From NCBI GenBank assembly GCA_039199225.1, contig JBCCSZ010000008.1, positions 1-50,571 of the forward strand: a DNA stretch of 50,571 nt. Reading direction: 5' to 3'. Positions 7,355 to 14,980 of the stretch are shown here, one piece after another. A program made the position numbers and the translations under genes. The notes below the pieces were generated by a model. That model saw only the letters and a list, made by a program, of their open reading frames with translations. It had not been told where the DNA came from and did no database searches. How positions within the stretch are numbered: position 1 is the first letter of the stretch; each line of letters opens with the position of its first letter. The stretch is from JBCCSZ01 sp039199225. GTDB taxonomy: Bacteria > Bacteroidota > Bacteroidia > Chitinophagales > Saprospiraceae.

Positions 7355-9538
7355 ATGAACCGGTATCTATTTATACTAACCTTGGTCTTTTGCTTGCCAG
7401 CCTGCGAACAAATGACAGAACAGCAAAACGGGCAGACATCTTCCCAAAAACTATCTTTCAAATCAATCAATGTGAATTACCCAGAAACTTTTAGGGATAC
7501 TTCTGTTGTCGACGACTATTTCGGCAAGAAGATATCCGACCCTTACCGATGGCTTGAAGATGACAATTCCTCCCAAACCAAGAAGTGGGTACAGGCTGAA
7601 AACCAGGCAACCGATGCCTATCTCAGCCAAATCCCCTTCCGACAGCAGCTGACCAAACGCCTGGAACAGCTTTGGAATTATGAACGCTTTTCTACGCCAT
7701 TCGAGGAAGGTGATCGTTATTACTATTTCAAAAACGATGGCTTGCAGAACCAAAGTGTCCTCTACGCCCAAAATACCTTGGACGGACCAGCCGAAGAAAT
7801 CCTAAATCCCAATCTCTTTTCAGAGGATGGCACCTCTTCCATGGGACAGCTTGCTTTTTCGCGCAGTGGACGCTACCTAGCCTACGAAATATCAGAGGGC
7901 GGTTCGGATTGGCGCAGCATCCGCGTAAGAGACTTGCAGGAGGGCAAAACCTTGGCCGACCAGGTCGATTGGGTCAAATTTTCCGGCATTGCATGGCACA
8001 AAGATGGCTTTTTCTACAGCCGCTACCCAGAGCCACAGGAGGGCGACGAATTGTCTGGGAAAAGCGAATTCCAACAGGTGTATTACCACAAGTTGGGCGA
8101 CCCGCAGTCCAAAGACAAGCTCATTTTTGCTGATCGCTCCAATCCGTATCGCGGCTTTGTGGCCAGCACAACGGAGGATGAACGCTTCCTAGTGTTGACC
8201 ATCTGGGAATCTACCAGCGGCAATGCCCTCTATTTTCGCGACCTCGACAAATCTGAGAATGAGTTCATCCCAGTAATCGAAAACTTCCACAGCGATTTCC
8301 AACTGATCGATAGCGAGGGAGATAATTTGCTGATTCTCACCAACTATAAGGCGCCCAACAAACGGTTGGTGTCCATCAATGCCAACAAGCCCGAAGAGAA
8401 TTTTTGGGAAAATATTCTACCGGAGAGCGAGGATGTACTGCGCTCCGTCCGCATACTGGGTGGAAAAATTGTCGCGACCTACATTCACAATGCTTCTAGT
8501 ACGGTCAGAATATCGGATATGTCTGGAAAGTTAATTCGCGAATTGGAATTGCCAGGTATCGGCACGGTTGGCAATATTTCCGGGAAGAAAGAGAAAAAAA
8601 GTGCTTTCTATTCTTTTTCCTCCTTCACAACGCCCTCCACCATTTACTCACTGGATTTGGAGACTTTCCAGTCAAAGGTGTTCAAAACACCAGCCATCGA
8701 TTTCAAATCCGAAGACTATGTCACCAAGCAGATTTGGTACAAGAGTTACGATGGCACCAAGGTTCCTATGTTTGTTACCCACAAGAAAGGCTTGGAATTG
8801 GACGGAAAGCGCCCGACCCTACTGTATGGCTACGGCGGGTTTGATATTTCCATTTTGCCTGGCTTCAATATTACCGGCCTCAACCTAGGCCCTATTTTCA
8901 TGGAAAATGGTGGTGTTTTGGCCATTGCCAACATTCGGGGCGGTGGCGAGTTTGGCAAAAAGTGGCATGAGGCCGGAACGCGTGAAAAAAAGCAAAATGT
9001 CTTCAATGACTTTCAGGCAGCCGCCGAACACCTAATCGAAAAACGCTACACCTCTAGTGACAAGCTGGCCATCTACGGTCGCTCCAACGGCGGATTACTG
9101 GTCGGCGCTTGCATGACCCAACGACCCGACTTGTACGCCGTGGCCCTACCGGCCGTCGGTGTTTTGGATATGCTGCGCTACCAGGAGTTTACCATCGGAC
9201 GGGCCTGGGCAGCCGATTATGGTTTGAGTGAATCAGAAAAAGGCTTTGATTACCTGTTGCAATATTCTCCATTGCACAACATCGGTCAGACCAAGTATCC
9301 TGCAACGATGATCACCACGGCAGATCACGACGATCGGGTGGTTCCAGCTCATTCCTTCAAGTTTGCAGCCAGCCTACAGGAAAATCAACAAGGCGACAAT
9401 CCAGTGGTCATTCGGATAGAGACCAGCGCAGGCCATGGCGCAGGTAAGCCAACCTCCAAGCGGATTGCCGAAGCAGCCGATATCCTGGCTTTTACCTTTT
9501 ACAACCTGGAAGAAAACGTCCGTTATTTGAAGAATTAA
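7355..9538 (+). CDS. Prolyl oligopeptidase (S9A), lipoprotein
   Basis: A 727-residue serine peptidase cleaving short peptides after proline. The N-terminus is a lipoprotein signal (LFILTLVFCLPAC lipobox), so it is probably anchored in the periplasm or outer membrane. The mature start DPYRWLEDDNSSQTKKWVQAEN is the classic S9A opening, a seven-bladed propeller follows, and the alpha/beta hydrolase domain ends the chain. Catalytic Ser is about residue 577 in YGRSNGGLL, the Asp lies in ADHDDRVVP (about 657-660) and His is about 694 in SAGHGAGK. The length is normal for the family. A second S9 peptidase lies at 42759, and with the POT, M28 and M20 genes it suggests peptide scavenging. Confidence 0.95.
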   Translation: MNRYLFILTLVFCLPACEQMTEQQNGQTSSQKLSFKSINVNYPETFRDTSVVDDYFGKKISDPYRWLEDDNSSQTKKWVQAENQATDAYLSQIPFRQQLTKRLEQLWNYERFSTPFEEGDRYYYFKNDGLQNQSVLYAQNTLDGPAEEILNPNLFSEDGTSSMGQLAFSRSGRYLAYEISEGGSDWRSIRVRDLQEGKTLADQVDWVKFSGIAWHKDGFFYSRYPEPQEGDELSGKSEFQQVYYHKLGDPQSKDKLIFADRSNPYRGFVASTTEDERFLVLTIWESTSGNALYFRDLDKSENEFIPVIENFHSDFQLIDSEGDNLLILTNYKAPNKRLVSINANKPEENFWENILPESEDVLRSVRILGGKIVATYIHNASSTVRISDMSGKLIRELELPGIGTVGNISGKKEKKSAFYSFSSFTTPSTIYSLDLETFQSKVFKTPAIDFKSEDYVTKQIWYKSYDGTKVPMFVTHKKGLELDGKRPTLLYGYGGFDISILPGFNITGLNLGPIFMENGGVLAIANIRGGGEFGKKWHEAGTREKKQNVFNDFQAAAEHLIEKRYTSSDKLAIYGRSNGGLLVGACMTQRPDLYAVALPAVGVLDMLRYQEFTIGRAWAADYGLSESEKGFDYLLQYSPLHNIGQTKYPATMITTADHDDRVVPAHSFKFAASLQENQQGDNPVVIRIETSAGHGAGKPTSKRIAEAADILAFTFYNLEENVRYLKN

Positions 9539-9570
9539 CCCAAATTGTGGGTAACGAATGAGTAAGGCTT

Positions 9571-10368
9571 GTGAGTGGATCACTGTTTGAAATAGGATTT
9601 TTACCCATACGCATTTGGGACATACTCGACATTGTCATTGTCGGCTATTTGTTCTATCAGTTGTACAAACTGTTGAGGGGCTCCATTGCTTTCAACATAT
9701 TCATTGGCGTCATGCTGCTGTTTGCTCTGTGGTGGCTGGTGGGAGTGCTGCAAATGGATTTGCTTTCTTCCTTGCTCAACCAAATTGTCAGCGTGGGTGT
9801 GTTGATGCTTTTGATTGTATTTCAGCCAGAGGTGCGGCGATTTCTGCTCATCCTGGGAAACAATACCCTTCGACAACGCTCCAATTTCCTCAAACGCTTG
9901 ATCGACCGCAACCTGCCCAAGCAAGAACGGGTGCAGGCCCACGTGGATGCTGTTCGCAAGGCCATTCTTCGCATGAGTCAACAAAAAACCGGGGCGCTGA
10001 TCGTGTTTGCAGAAAGTCAGGACCTCGGCTTTCTCAGCAGCCAGAATGTTTCCCTGGATGCCAACATCAGCCAACCACTGATTGAAAGCGTCTTCAATAA
10101 AAGCAGCCCCTTACACGATGGCGCGATGGTCATCAGCGGCAATAAGATACTGGCTGCTAGCTCGGTTCTCCCCCTTTCATCGAACCCAGACCTCCCCAAG
10201 AGCCTGGGGCTGCGGCATCGGGCCGCACTGGGCATCACAGAACACAGCAATGTGGCCGTAGTAATCGTCTCAGAAGAAAGTGGCCGCATCGCCTTTGCCA
10301 GCAAGGGAAAGCTGGAATTGAAGCTAACAGAAGCACAATTAGCTGAAAAACTAAAAACACTACTCTGA
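9571..10368 (+). CDS. cdaA: Diadenylate cyclase CdaA (c-di-AMP synthase)
   Basis: Converts two ATP to cyclic di-AMP at the inner membrane. The N-terminus has three hydrophobic segments (VIVGYLFYQLYKLL, FNIFIGVMLLFALWWLVG, IVSVGVLMLLIVFQPEVRR). The DAC domain follows with both signature motifs: DGA at residues 183-185 (SPLHDGAMVI) and RHR at 215-217 (LRHRAALG), then VVIVSEESGRIAFA. It starts with GTG at 9571, which fits the family N-terminus; no ATG lies near. The stop TGA overlaps the next gene's ATG by one base, so the two are translationally coupled. The usual partner folP is not adjacent here. Confidence 0.94.
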   Translation: MSGSLFEIGFLPIRIWDILDIVIVGYLFYQLYKLLRGSIAFNIFIGVMLLFALWWLVGVLQMDLLSSLLNQIVSVGVLMLLIVFQPEVRRFLLILGNNTLRQRSNFLKRLIDRNLPKQERVQAHVDAVRKAILRMSQQKTGALIVFAESQDLGFLSSQNVSLDANISQPLIESVFNKSSPLHDGAMVISGNKILAASSVLPLSSNPDLPKSLGLRHRAALGITEHSNVAVVIVSEESGRIAFASKGKLELKLTEAQLAEKLKTLL

Positions 10369-10898
10369 TGAAAATCATCCGCCAGGAAGAATATTCCATT
10401 GCGATGGAAGTCCACGCCCAGATACACGATTTGTTTGTAAGCTGCTTTGCGGATTATCCAGAGGACAGAACCTTCTTCAAACAACTGCCCAGCTTCCGCT
10501 ACCTGGCTTTCGAGGGTAAGCAGTTGATCGGTCACATGGCAGTCGATCATCGGGTTATGAACATCGATGGGACGCCCTGCCGCATCTTGGGAGTTGCCGA
10601 CCTATGCGTGCATCCTCAGCACCAATCCAATCGACTCGGAACGCAGTTGTTGCAGCAACTCGAACAGTTGGGGCGGGACAATGGAATAGATTTCATCGTT
10701 TTGATGGCCAAAGACTATGGTGTTTATGAAAACAATGGCTATCAACTGGTCGACAACAGCTGCAAATGGCTGCTGATCCAGAATTTCCAAACCCTGGGGG
10801 TCGCCAAGCGGCGCTTGGAAGGCTGCCTGATGTACAAGGCATTGGGAGACGAAAAATGGGGAGCCGGCACCATAGATTTCCTGGGATGGATTTTTTAA
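10368..10898 (+). CDS. GNAT-family N-acetyltransferase coupled to cdaA
   Basis: A 176-residue acetyltransferase. GNAT features: GKQLIGHMAVDHRVM strand, LGVADLCVHPQHQSNRLGTQLLQQLEQ (acetyl-CoA loop HQSNRLG), and VYENNGYQLVDN at the end of the fold. The ATG shares a base with the cdaA stop (TGATG), so it is an operon partner. Substrate unknown. The pairing may be incidental, or the enzyme may act on an envelope precursor; nothing in the sequence decides. Confidence 0.82.
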   Translation: MKIIRQEEYSIAMEVHAQIHDLFVSCFADYPEDRTFFKQLPSFRYLAFEGKQLIGHMAVDHRVMNIDGTPCRILGVADLCVHPQHQSNRLGTQLLQQLEQLGRDNGIDFIVLMAKDYGVYENNGYQLVDNSCKWLLIQNFQTLGVAKRRLEGCLMYKALGDEKWGAGTIDFLGWIF

Positions 10899-11009
10899 AG
10901 TGGGTAAAATCTTTTAGCTTCGCATCAAATTTTTCAGTTATATGAAAGTTGTTGAATCAATCACTCAACACCTTCTACTCTTTCAACTCAGGTTAAAATC
11001 AACACGCAT

Positions 11010-11921
11010 ATGAAACCCACCCTCTTGATATTAGCAGCCGGTATGGGTAGCCGCTATGGTAGCCTCAAACAGATGGACGGCGTCGGCCCAGCCAATGAAA
11101 CCATTATCGACTATTCGGTCTACGATGCCATTCAGGCTGGCTTCGGCAAGGTGGTCTTTGTGATTCGGGAATTTTTTGCAGAGGACTTCCGCAATCATGT
11201 CGTCAACAAATTCAGTGATCAAATAGAGGTGGTTTTCGCTTTCCAGGAAGTCAACACGCCCATCGAGGGCATCGATGAGTTGCCGGAGCGCAGCAAGCCC
11301 TGGGGAACAGCCCATGCAGTACTGGTGGCCCGCGATGTCATCAACGAGCCTTTTGCCGTCATCAATGCCGACGATTTTTATGGCAGTGATTCTTTTCAGC
11401 AAATCAGCCAGTTTCTCCAAAACGATGTGACGACCAAGGATCATGCGATGGTGGGCTTCCGCTTGGCCAAGACCTTGTCGCCCAATGGATCGGTTTCCAG
11501 GGGTGTTTGTGAGATGGATGTTGCCAATATGCTTCAAACGGTGGTGGAGCGGACCAAAATTCAGCGGGAAGACGGTACGATTTACTACTACGAAAATGAT
11601 CAGCCACATGCGTTGGCCGAAACATCGCTGGTATCCATGAATTTCTGGGGCTTCCACCCGAGCATTTTCGATCATATGCACCGGATGTTTTTGGACTTTG
11701 TCCGCGACAATAAAGAAAACCCCAAGGCAGAATTCTACATTCCATTGGTTGTCAATCAAATCATTGTCGATGGGACGGATACTGTAAAAGTGCTGGATTC
11801 TTCGGAACAGTGGTATGGTGTAACCTATAAAGAAGACAAGCAAAGTGTGCAAGATGCGCTACAGGGCATGACCGTAGCAGGGCGCTACCCGAACCCATTG
11901 TGGCAATCTGTCTCTGTCTAG
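11010..11921 (+). CDS. Nucleotidyltransferase family protein (sugar-1-phosphate NTP transferase fold)
   Basis: A 303-residue cytoplasmic enzyme. It opens with the nucleotide-binding signature LLILAAGMGSRYGSLKQM (LxxGxGxR...K), followed by a Rossmann core with INADDFYG, the metal-binding Asp pair, and WGTAHAVLVA. This is the fold of glucose-1-phosphate thymidylyl/uridylyltransferases and related enzymes, but the central region does not identify the sugar or nucleotide. Probably monocistronic: 111 bases separate it from the GNAT gene and no gene follows for 735 bases. Confidence 0.78.
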   Translation: MKPTLLILAAGMGSRYGSLKQMDGVGPANETIIDYSVYDAIQAGFGKVVFVIREFFAEDFRNHVVNKFSDQIEVVFAFQEVNTPIEGIDELPERSKPWGTAHAVLVARDVINEPFAVINADDFYGSDSFQQISQFLQNDVTTKDHAMVGFRLAKTLSPNGSVSRGVCEMDVANMLQTVVERTKIQREDGTIYYYENDQPHALAETSLVSMNFWGFHPSIFDHMHRMFLDFVRDNKENPKAEFYIPLVVNQIIVDGTDTVKVLDSSEQWYGVTYKEDKQSVQDALQGMTVAGRYPNPLWQSVSV

Positions 11922-11979
11922 GGAAGTTGAATGGCGGAGAGAGGAATCATGCGAAGGGTGTAACTTTGATAGTAGGCAT

Positions 11980-12021
11980 AAAAAAAAAGCATAAGCTCTA
12001 CACTTTTGTAGAGCTTAATGC
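11980..12021 (-). terminator. Hairpin with T-tract on the minus strand
   Basis: TAAGCTCTAC and GTAGAGCTTA pair perfectly around ACTTTT, with GCA/TGC extending the stem past a one-base bulge. On the minus strand the stem is followed by nine T, a good intrinsic terminator. No minus-strand gene lies upstream, so it would end an unannotated transcript from the 12.0-12.6 kb region. On the plus strand it could still stabilise the 3' end of the nucleotidyltransferase mRNA. Confidence 0.5.
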
Positions 12022-12138
12022 GTTCCCTCATAAGTGATAATTAATTGTGTATAGTACACACCCTTTCTACAATCTTTAGTTCATTTTCGGTTTTGAATTC
12101 TGTTTTCGGATGATGTAGCCCGCAGGCTCACCAGGGTT

Positions 12139-12226
12139 TATATTTGTTAATAGATCAGTTTTTGGAACGAGAAAAAAAGACCGGACATCCTGGCCGAGGC
12201 GCTCATGCCACGGTCTTTTTGTTTTT
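12139..12226 (+). ncRNA. Candidate small RNA: -7 box plus hairpin terminator
   Basis: A TATATTTG box (12139-12146) is followed about 30 bases later by AAAAAGACCG (12174-12183), which pairs over 10 bp with CGGTCTTTTT (12211-12220). Inside it TGGC/GCCA and GAG/CTC pair, leaving a 7-base left bulge. Ts follow on both strands, so it can terminate both ways. A transcript of about 75 nt would start near 12153. No -33 element is evident. Evidence is structural only. Confidence 0.3.
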
Positions 12227-12345
12227 GGAACCTAAAGACGTATACAACTTTTTTTAAACACGGTTTTTCGGTCACCTATACCGAAATTTTAACGGTTTTG
12301 GTTTTTATATATCGGCCCCGCGAACGGGGAAGAATTTTAAAAGAA

Positions 12346-12426
12346 CCAGAAGCGGAAGAATAGATAATTGAGCATTATGGATCTTAGGTACAACAATTGG
12401 GGAGGTAGGAAGTGATCCGCTTCTGG
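12346..12426. other. Long-range 11-bp inverted repeat enclosing a structured loop
   Basis: CCAGAAGCGGA at 12346-12356 is the exact complement of TCCGCTTCTGG at 12416-12426. Inside, AATTG (12366) can pair with CAATT (12394). The GC-clamped hairpin at 12316-12329 lies just before it. The nesting looks like RNA secondary structure; strand cannot be decided from sequence. Confidence 0.35.
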
Positions 12427-12551
12427 CTAACTGATTTAAACTTGAATGAAACAAAAGGTGTCTGTAATCCCTGAACTTTATCTGAAACTTAATTTGAATC
12501 CCTTTGTACAATTACAAATGTATAGGGTTTTTCAATACCCGGTGGGCTTCT

Positions 12552-12600
12552 TATACTTTTGGTCGATTTGAGTATACTTTTGGTCCCTTTCTTTATACTT
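12552..12600 (+). promoter_or_regulatory. Three direct repeats phased at 21 bp, putative LytTR operator
   Basis: TATACTTTTGGTC occurs at 12552-12564 and again, identical, at 12573-12585. A third shortened copy TATACTT begins at 12594. The repeat interval is exactly 21 bp each time, two helical turns. Known LytTR proteins (for example AgrA) bind pairs of about 9-bp direct repeats separated by 12 bp, the same 21-bp period. The genes just downstream encode a LytS-type kinase and a LytTR regulator, so autoregulation is a reasonable inference. Confidence 0.5.
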
Positions 12601-12629
12601 GCCCTACTGCGCCGTCTTAAATCTTTGCG

Positions 12630-12637
12630 TAACTTTG
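12630..12637 (+). promoter_or_regulatory. -7 promoter box of the histidine-kinase gene
   Basis: TAACTTTG matches TAnnTTTG exactly and lies 19 bases before the ATG at 12657, implying a very short leader. No TTTG is found at the usual -33 distance, which fits a promoter that depends on an activator bound to the repeats at 12552-12600. Confidence 0.5.
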
Positions 12638-12656
12638 AATTGTAATTACGTATCCA

Positions 12657-13706
12657 ATGCAAACGGAAAGATATAACAAGATTCTTGAGTGGGTTCTGAG
12701 CGATCGCTATCGAATCCATTTTCACATCCTCTTTTGGCTTTTCGTCTATTCGGACGAAGTGCTTTCGCTGGCAGGTGTCACGGATAGTAAGAGCATTACA
12801 GCTGTCTATGTCCTCATCAAATTGACGGTTGATCTCATCTTTGTGTACATCAATTTGTATTACCTCCTTCCCAAGTTCTTGCTGAACAACCAGATTTGGT
12901 ACTACATCTTCTTTACCATCATCAGCATCTTCATCAGCCTGGAATTGCGCTTTACGCTCACCTTCCCGATGATTTGCACAGCTTGCCCAAACACCTCCTG
13001 GTCCTCGCCCCTCACCATGCTGGTCCAGGATGTCATCCATTCTACCTTAGTATTGGGAATGGCCTTGGGGATGCACATTGTCCGGCGCTTTTTGCGCAAC
13101 CAGGAAAAAATGCAAGAGCTGCAAACTGCTGGCCTGAAGTCGGAATTGGCTTTTCTAAAGCAACAGATCAACCCGCATTTCCTTTTCAATTCCCTCAATA
13201 ATATATATGTATTGAATAAGCGAAATCCGGGCGATGCTTCCGAATCCATTCTTTTGCTGTCCGATTTGCTGCGCTACCAGCTCTACGATTGTGCCAAGGA
13301 CGAGGTTTATCTGAAGGGAGAAATCGATTATTTGAAGAATTACCTGCAGCTGGATAAAATCCGAAAGAGCAATGCCAAGGTGGATTTTAAGGTCAATGGA
13401 GTGGCCAATGGCACCAAGATCGCCCCGTTTTTATTCATTCCCTTCGTGGAAAACGCCGTTAAGCATGGACTGAGCCTCGATAGCGGCTCTTTTATCAGCA
13501 TCTTCTTCGACATACAGCCGGAGACACTTCACTTTTCCATTGAAAACTCCAAACCGCCCAAACCACTCAATGTACTCAAGGGCGGCATCGGTTTGACCAA
13601 CGTGGAAAGGCGGCTGAAACTGCTCTACCCAGAAAGGCATACCTTGGCCATACACAATACCAAAGAAAGCTTTAAAGTCGAATTGAGCCTGGAAATGGCC
13701 AACTAA
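12657..13706 (+). CDS. LytS-type sensor histidine kinase
   Basis: A 349-residue membrane kinase of the His_kinase (5TM/LytS-like) group. Four hydrophobic segments occupy about residues 20-145 (FHILFWLFVYSDEV, AVYVLIKLTVDLIFVYINLYYLLP, IWYYIFFTIISIFISLEL and one after a short Cys-containing loop). The phosphoacceptor is His174 in QINPHFLFNSLNNIYVL, and the ATPase has the N-box FVENAVKHGLS and GGIGLTNVERRLKLLY. It is followed after 61 bases by its LytTR response regulator; the pair forms a two-component system. The signal sensed is unknown; there is no periplasmic domain of note. Confidence 0.93.
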   Translation: MQTERYNKILEWVLSDRYRIHFHILFWLFVYSDEVLSLAGVTDSKSITAVYVLIKLTVDLIFVYINLYYLLPKFLLNNQIWYYIFFTIISIFISLELRFTLTFPMICTACPNTSWSSPLTMLVQDVIHSTLVLGMALGMHIVRRFLRNQEKMQELQTAGLKSELAFLKQQINPHFLFNSLNNIYVLNKRNPGDASESILLLSDLLRYQLYDCAKDEVYLKGEIDYLKNYLQLDKIRKSNAKVDFKVNGVANGTKIAPFLFIPFVENAVKHGLSLDSGSFISIFFDIQPETLHFSIENSKPPKPLNVLKGGIGLTNVERRLKLLYPERHTLAIHNTKESFKVELSLEMAN

Positions 13707-13767
13707 GCGACTTTATATTTAATACAATACCAACTTACACACATCATCACAAACCAAAGAAAACTAT

Positions 13768-14490
13768 ATGAAGTGCATCATCGTAGACGACGAACCACTT
13801 GCAAGAGAAGGGATTGAACTCAACATCCAGGACATCAGCTCCCTGGAATTGGTCGGACAATTTGAAAACCCCATCAAAGCAAACGACTATTTGAACAACC
13901 ACCCGGTCGACCTCATCTTTTTGGATGTCGAAATGCCGGGCATGACCGGGCTGGAATTCATCCGCTCCCTAAAGACCAAACCCCTCATCATCCTCACCAC
14001 CGCCTATCCCGATTACGCCCTGGAGGGCTTCGAACTCGACGTGGTCGACTACTTGGTTAAGCCCATTCGCCTCAACCGCTTTGTCAAAGCAGTCAACAAG
14101 GCCAAGGAAATTTACGACCTCCATCAGCAAAAATCCAATACGGTCGAGTCCATCTCCAACGATTTCATCTACATCAAGTCCGAGCGGAAATACATCCGGA
14201 TTTTCTTCAAAGACATCAAATACATCAAGGGACTCAAGGACTATGTCATGCTCTACACGACCAAAGAAAAGGTCATGACGGCCATGAACATCAAGACCAT
14301 CAACTCCCAACTGCCCTCGGCCATCTTCGTGCGCATATCCAAGTCTTACATCATCAACATCAACTATATCAATGCTGTAGAGCAGGATTTCATACAGTTG
14401 GATGGCGAAGAAATCCCCCTGGGTAAAACCTACAAAGAGGAGTTCATCAACAACTACATCAAAAGTAACCTCATTAAACGAAATGGATAA
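13768..14490 (+). CDS. LytTR-family response regulator
   Basis: A 240-residue response regulator: receiver domain at residues 1-120 with acidic pocket DDE (7-9), phospho-acceptor Asp53 in LIFLDVEMPG, Thr in ILTTAYPDYA and Lys in DYLVKPI; LytTR DNA-binding domain at about 135-235 (DFIYIKSERKYIRIFF, RISKSYIININYI, IPLGKTYKEEF). Cognate partner of the kinase just upstream. A likely target is its own operon through the 21-bp repeats at 12552-12600. Coding bases are strikingly C-rich at third positions compared with the kinase gene. Confidence 0.93.
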   Translation: MKCIIVDDEPLAREGIELNIQDISSLELVGQFENPIKANDYLNNHPVDLIFLDVEMPGMTGLEFIRSLKTKPLIILTTAYPDYALEGFELDVVDYLVKPIRLNRFVKAVNKAKEIYDLHQQKSNTVESISNDFIYIKSERKYIRIFFKDIKYIKGLKDYVMLYTTKEKVMTAMNIKTINSQLPSAIFVRISKSYIININYINAVEQDFIQLDGEEIPLGKTYKEEFINNYIKSNLIKRNG

Positions 14491-14980
14491 ATAGTGGCCA
14501 GCCCTGCCACCATCCTGTTCCATCAAATGGCAAAACCGAAAGAAAATGACGGTCCTACTTCACATAATAAATCAATTGACCGAAGCTTTTGAGAAGCGCT
14601 GAACAGCGCCGTAGGATGAAAAGGAAGGCAAAAACTGCCATATATTGCCAAAAAGGACCATTAAAAATATATAATGTGATAAAAAGCACCTTTTCCTAAA
14701 CCATCTTGAAGAAACACTGTTGAATTTATACCATTGCAATAGTTAGCGACCTTGCGGCGTCCATCTTCGGGTGGATGTCGCATTTTTTATTTCCTCCTAT
14801 TTACAATCCATCGGGAAAGCCGTATTTTTACAGCAATAAAAAATATAAAGACAAAATCTTCTTTCCTAAAATTCCTTATTTCCACTTTATCCAAGTTGGT
14901 TTTGGTCTTTAACTGTACCCCTGTAAAACGTTTATTTACTTTCAACGAAAGTAATCAGAGCCTACTTTTAATCTGGCATT
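14491..14980. other. 490-base gene-free region with an isolated UUCG terminator
   Basis: No ORF with family character. It contains a GCGCTG/CAGCGC mini-hairpin near 14590, several A/T-rich stretches, a TACCATTG sequence near 14731 (one mismatch to TAnnTTTG), the terminator at 14754-14790, and the leader of the next gene. Either the LytTR mRNA has a ~260-base 3' tail or a short separate transcript ends here. Confidence 0.5.
14754..14790 (+). terminator. Rho-independent terminator with UUCG tetraloop
   Basis: GCGGCGTCCATC pairs with GGTGGATGTCGC over 12 bp (three G-U pairs) around a TTCG loop closed by C-G, the very stable cUUCGg tetraloop, followed by ATTTTTTAT. Plus-strand terminator. Confidence 0.8.

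Larger units (their letters stand above)
11922..12656. other. 735-base gene-free region rich in hairpins and promoter-like boxes
   Basis: No convincing ORF on either strand. Contents in order: a TAACTTTG box at 11961; A9 followed by a 10-bp hairpin at 11992-12017; a TATATTTG box at 12139; an 11-bp direct repeat GTTTTTGGAAC at 12158 and 12221 flanking a nested hairpin at 12174-12220; perfect 7-bp inverted repeat TTTCGGT/ACCGAAA at 12266-12286; CCCCG-CGAA-CGGGG hairpin at 12316-12329; an 11-bp long-range stem CCAGAAGCGGA/TCCGCTTCTGG at 12346-12426; phased repeats at 12552-12600; and the promoter of the histidine-kinase gene. The density of structure suggests one or more noncoding RNAs. Confidence 0.55.

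Noticed and set aside
7306..7470. N-terminal extension of the coiled-coil protein
   Set aside because: It would bury the signal peptide and overlap the divergent peptidase gene; a TAnnTTTG box lies at 7330-7337.
12305..12511. Minus-strand frame of 68 codons in the gene desert
   Set aside because: Starts with TTG, no family, and overlaps conserved-looking inverted repeats, so structure rather than protein is more likely.
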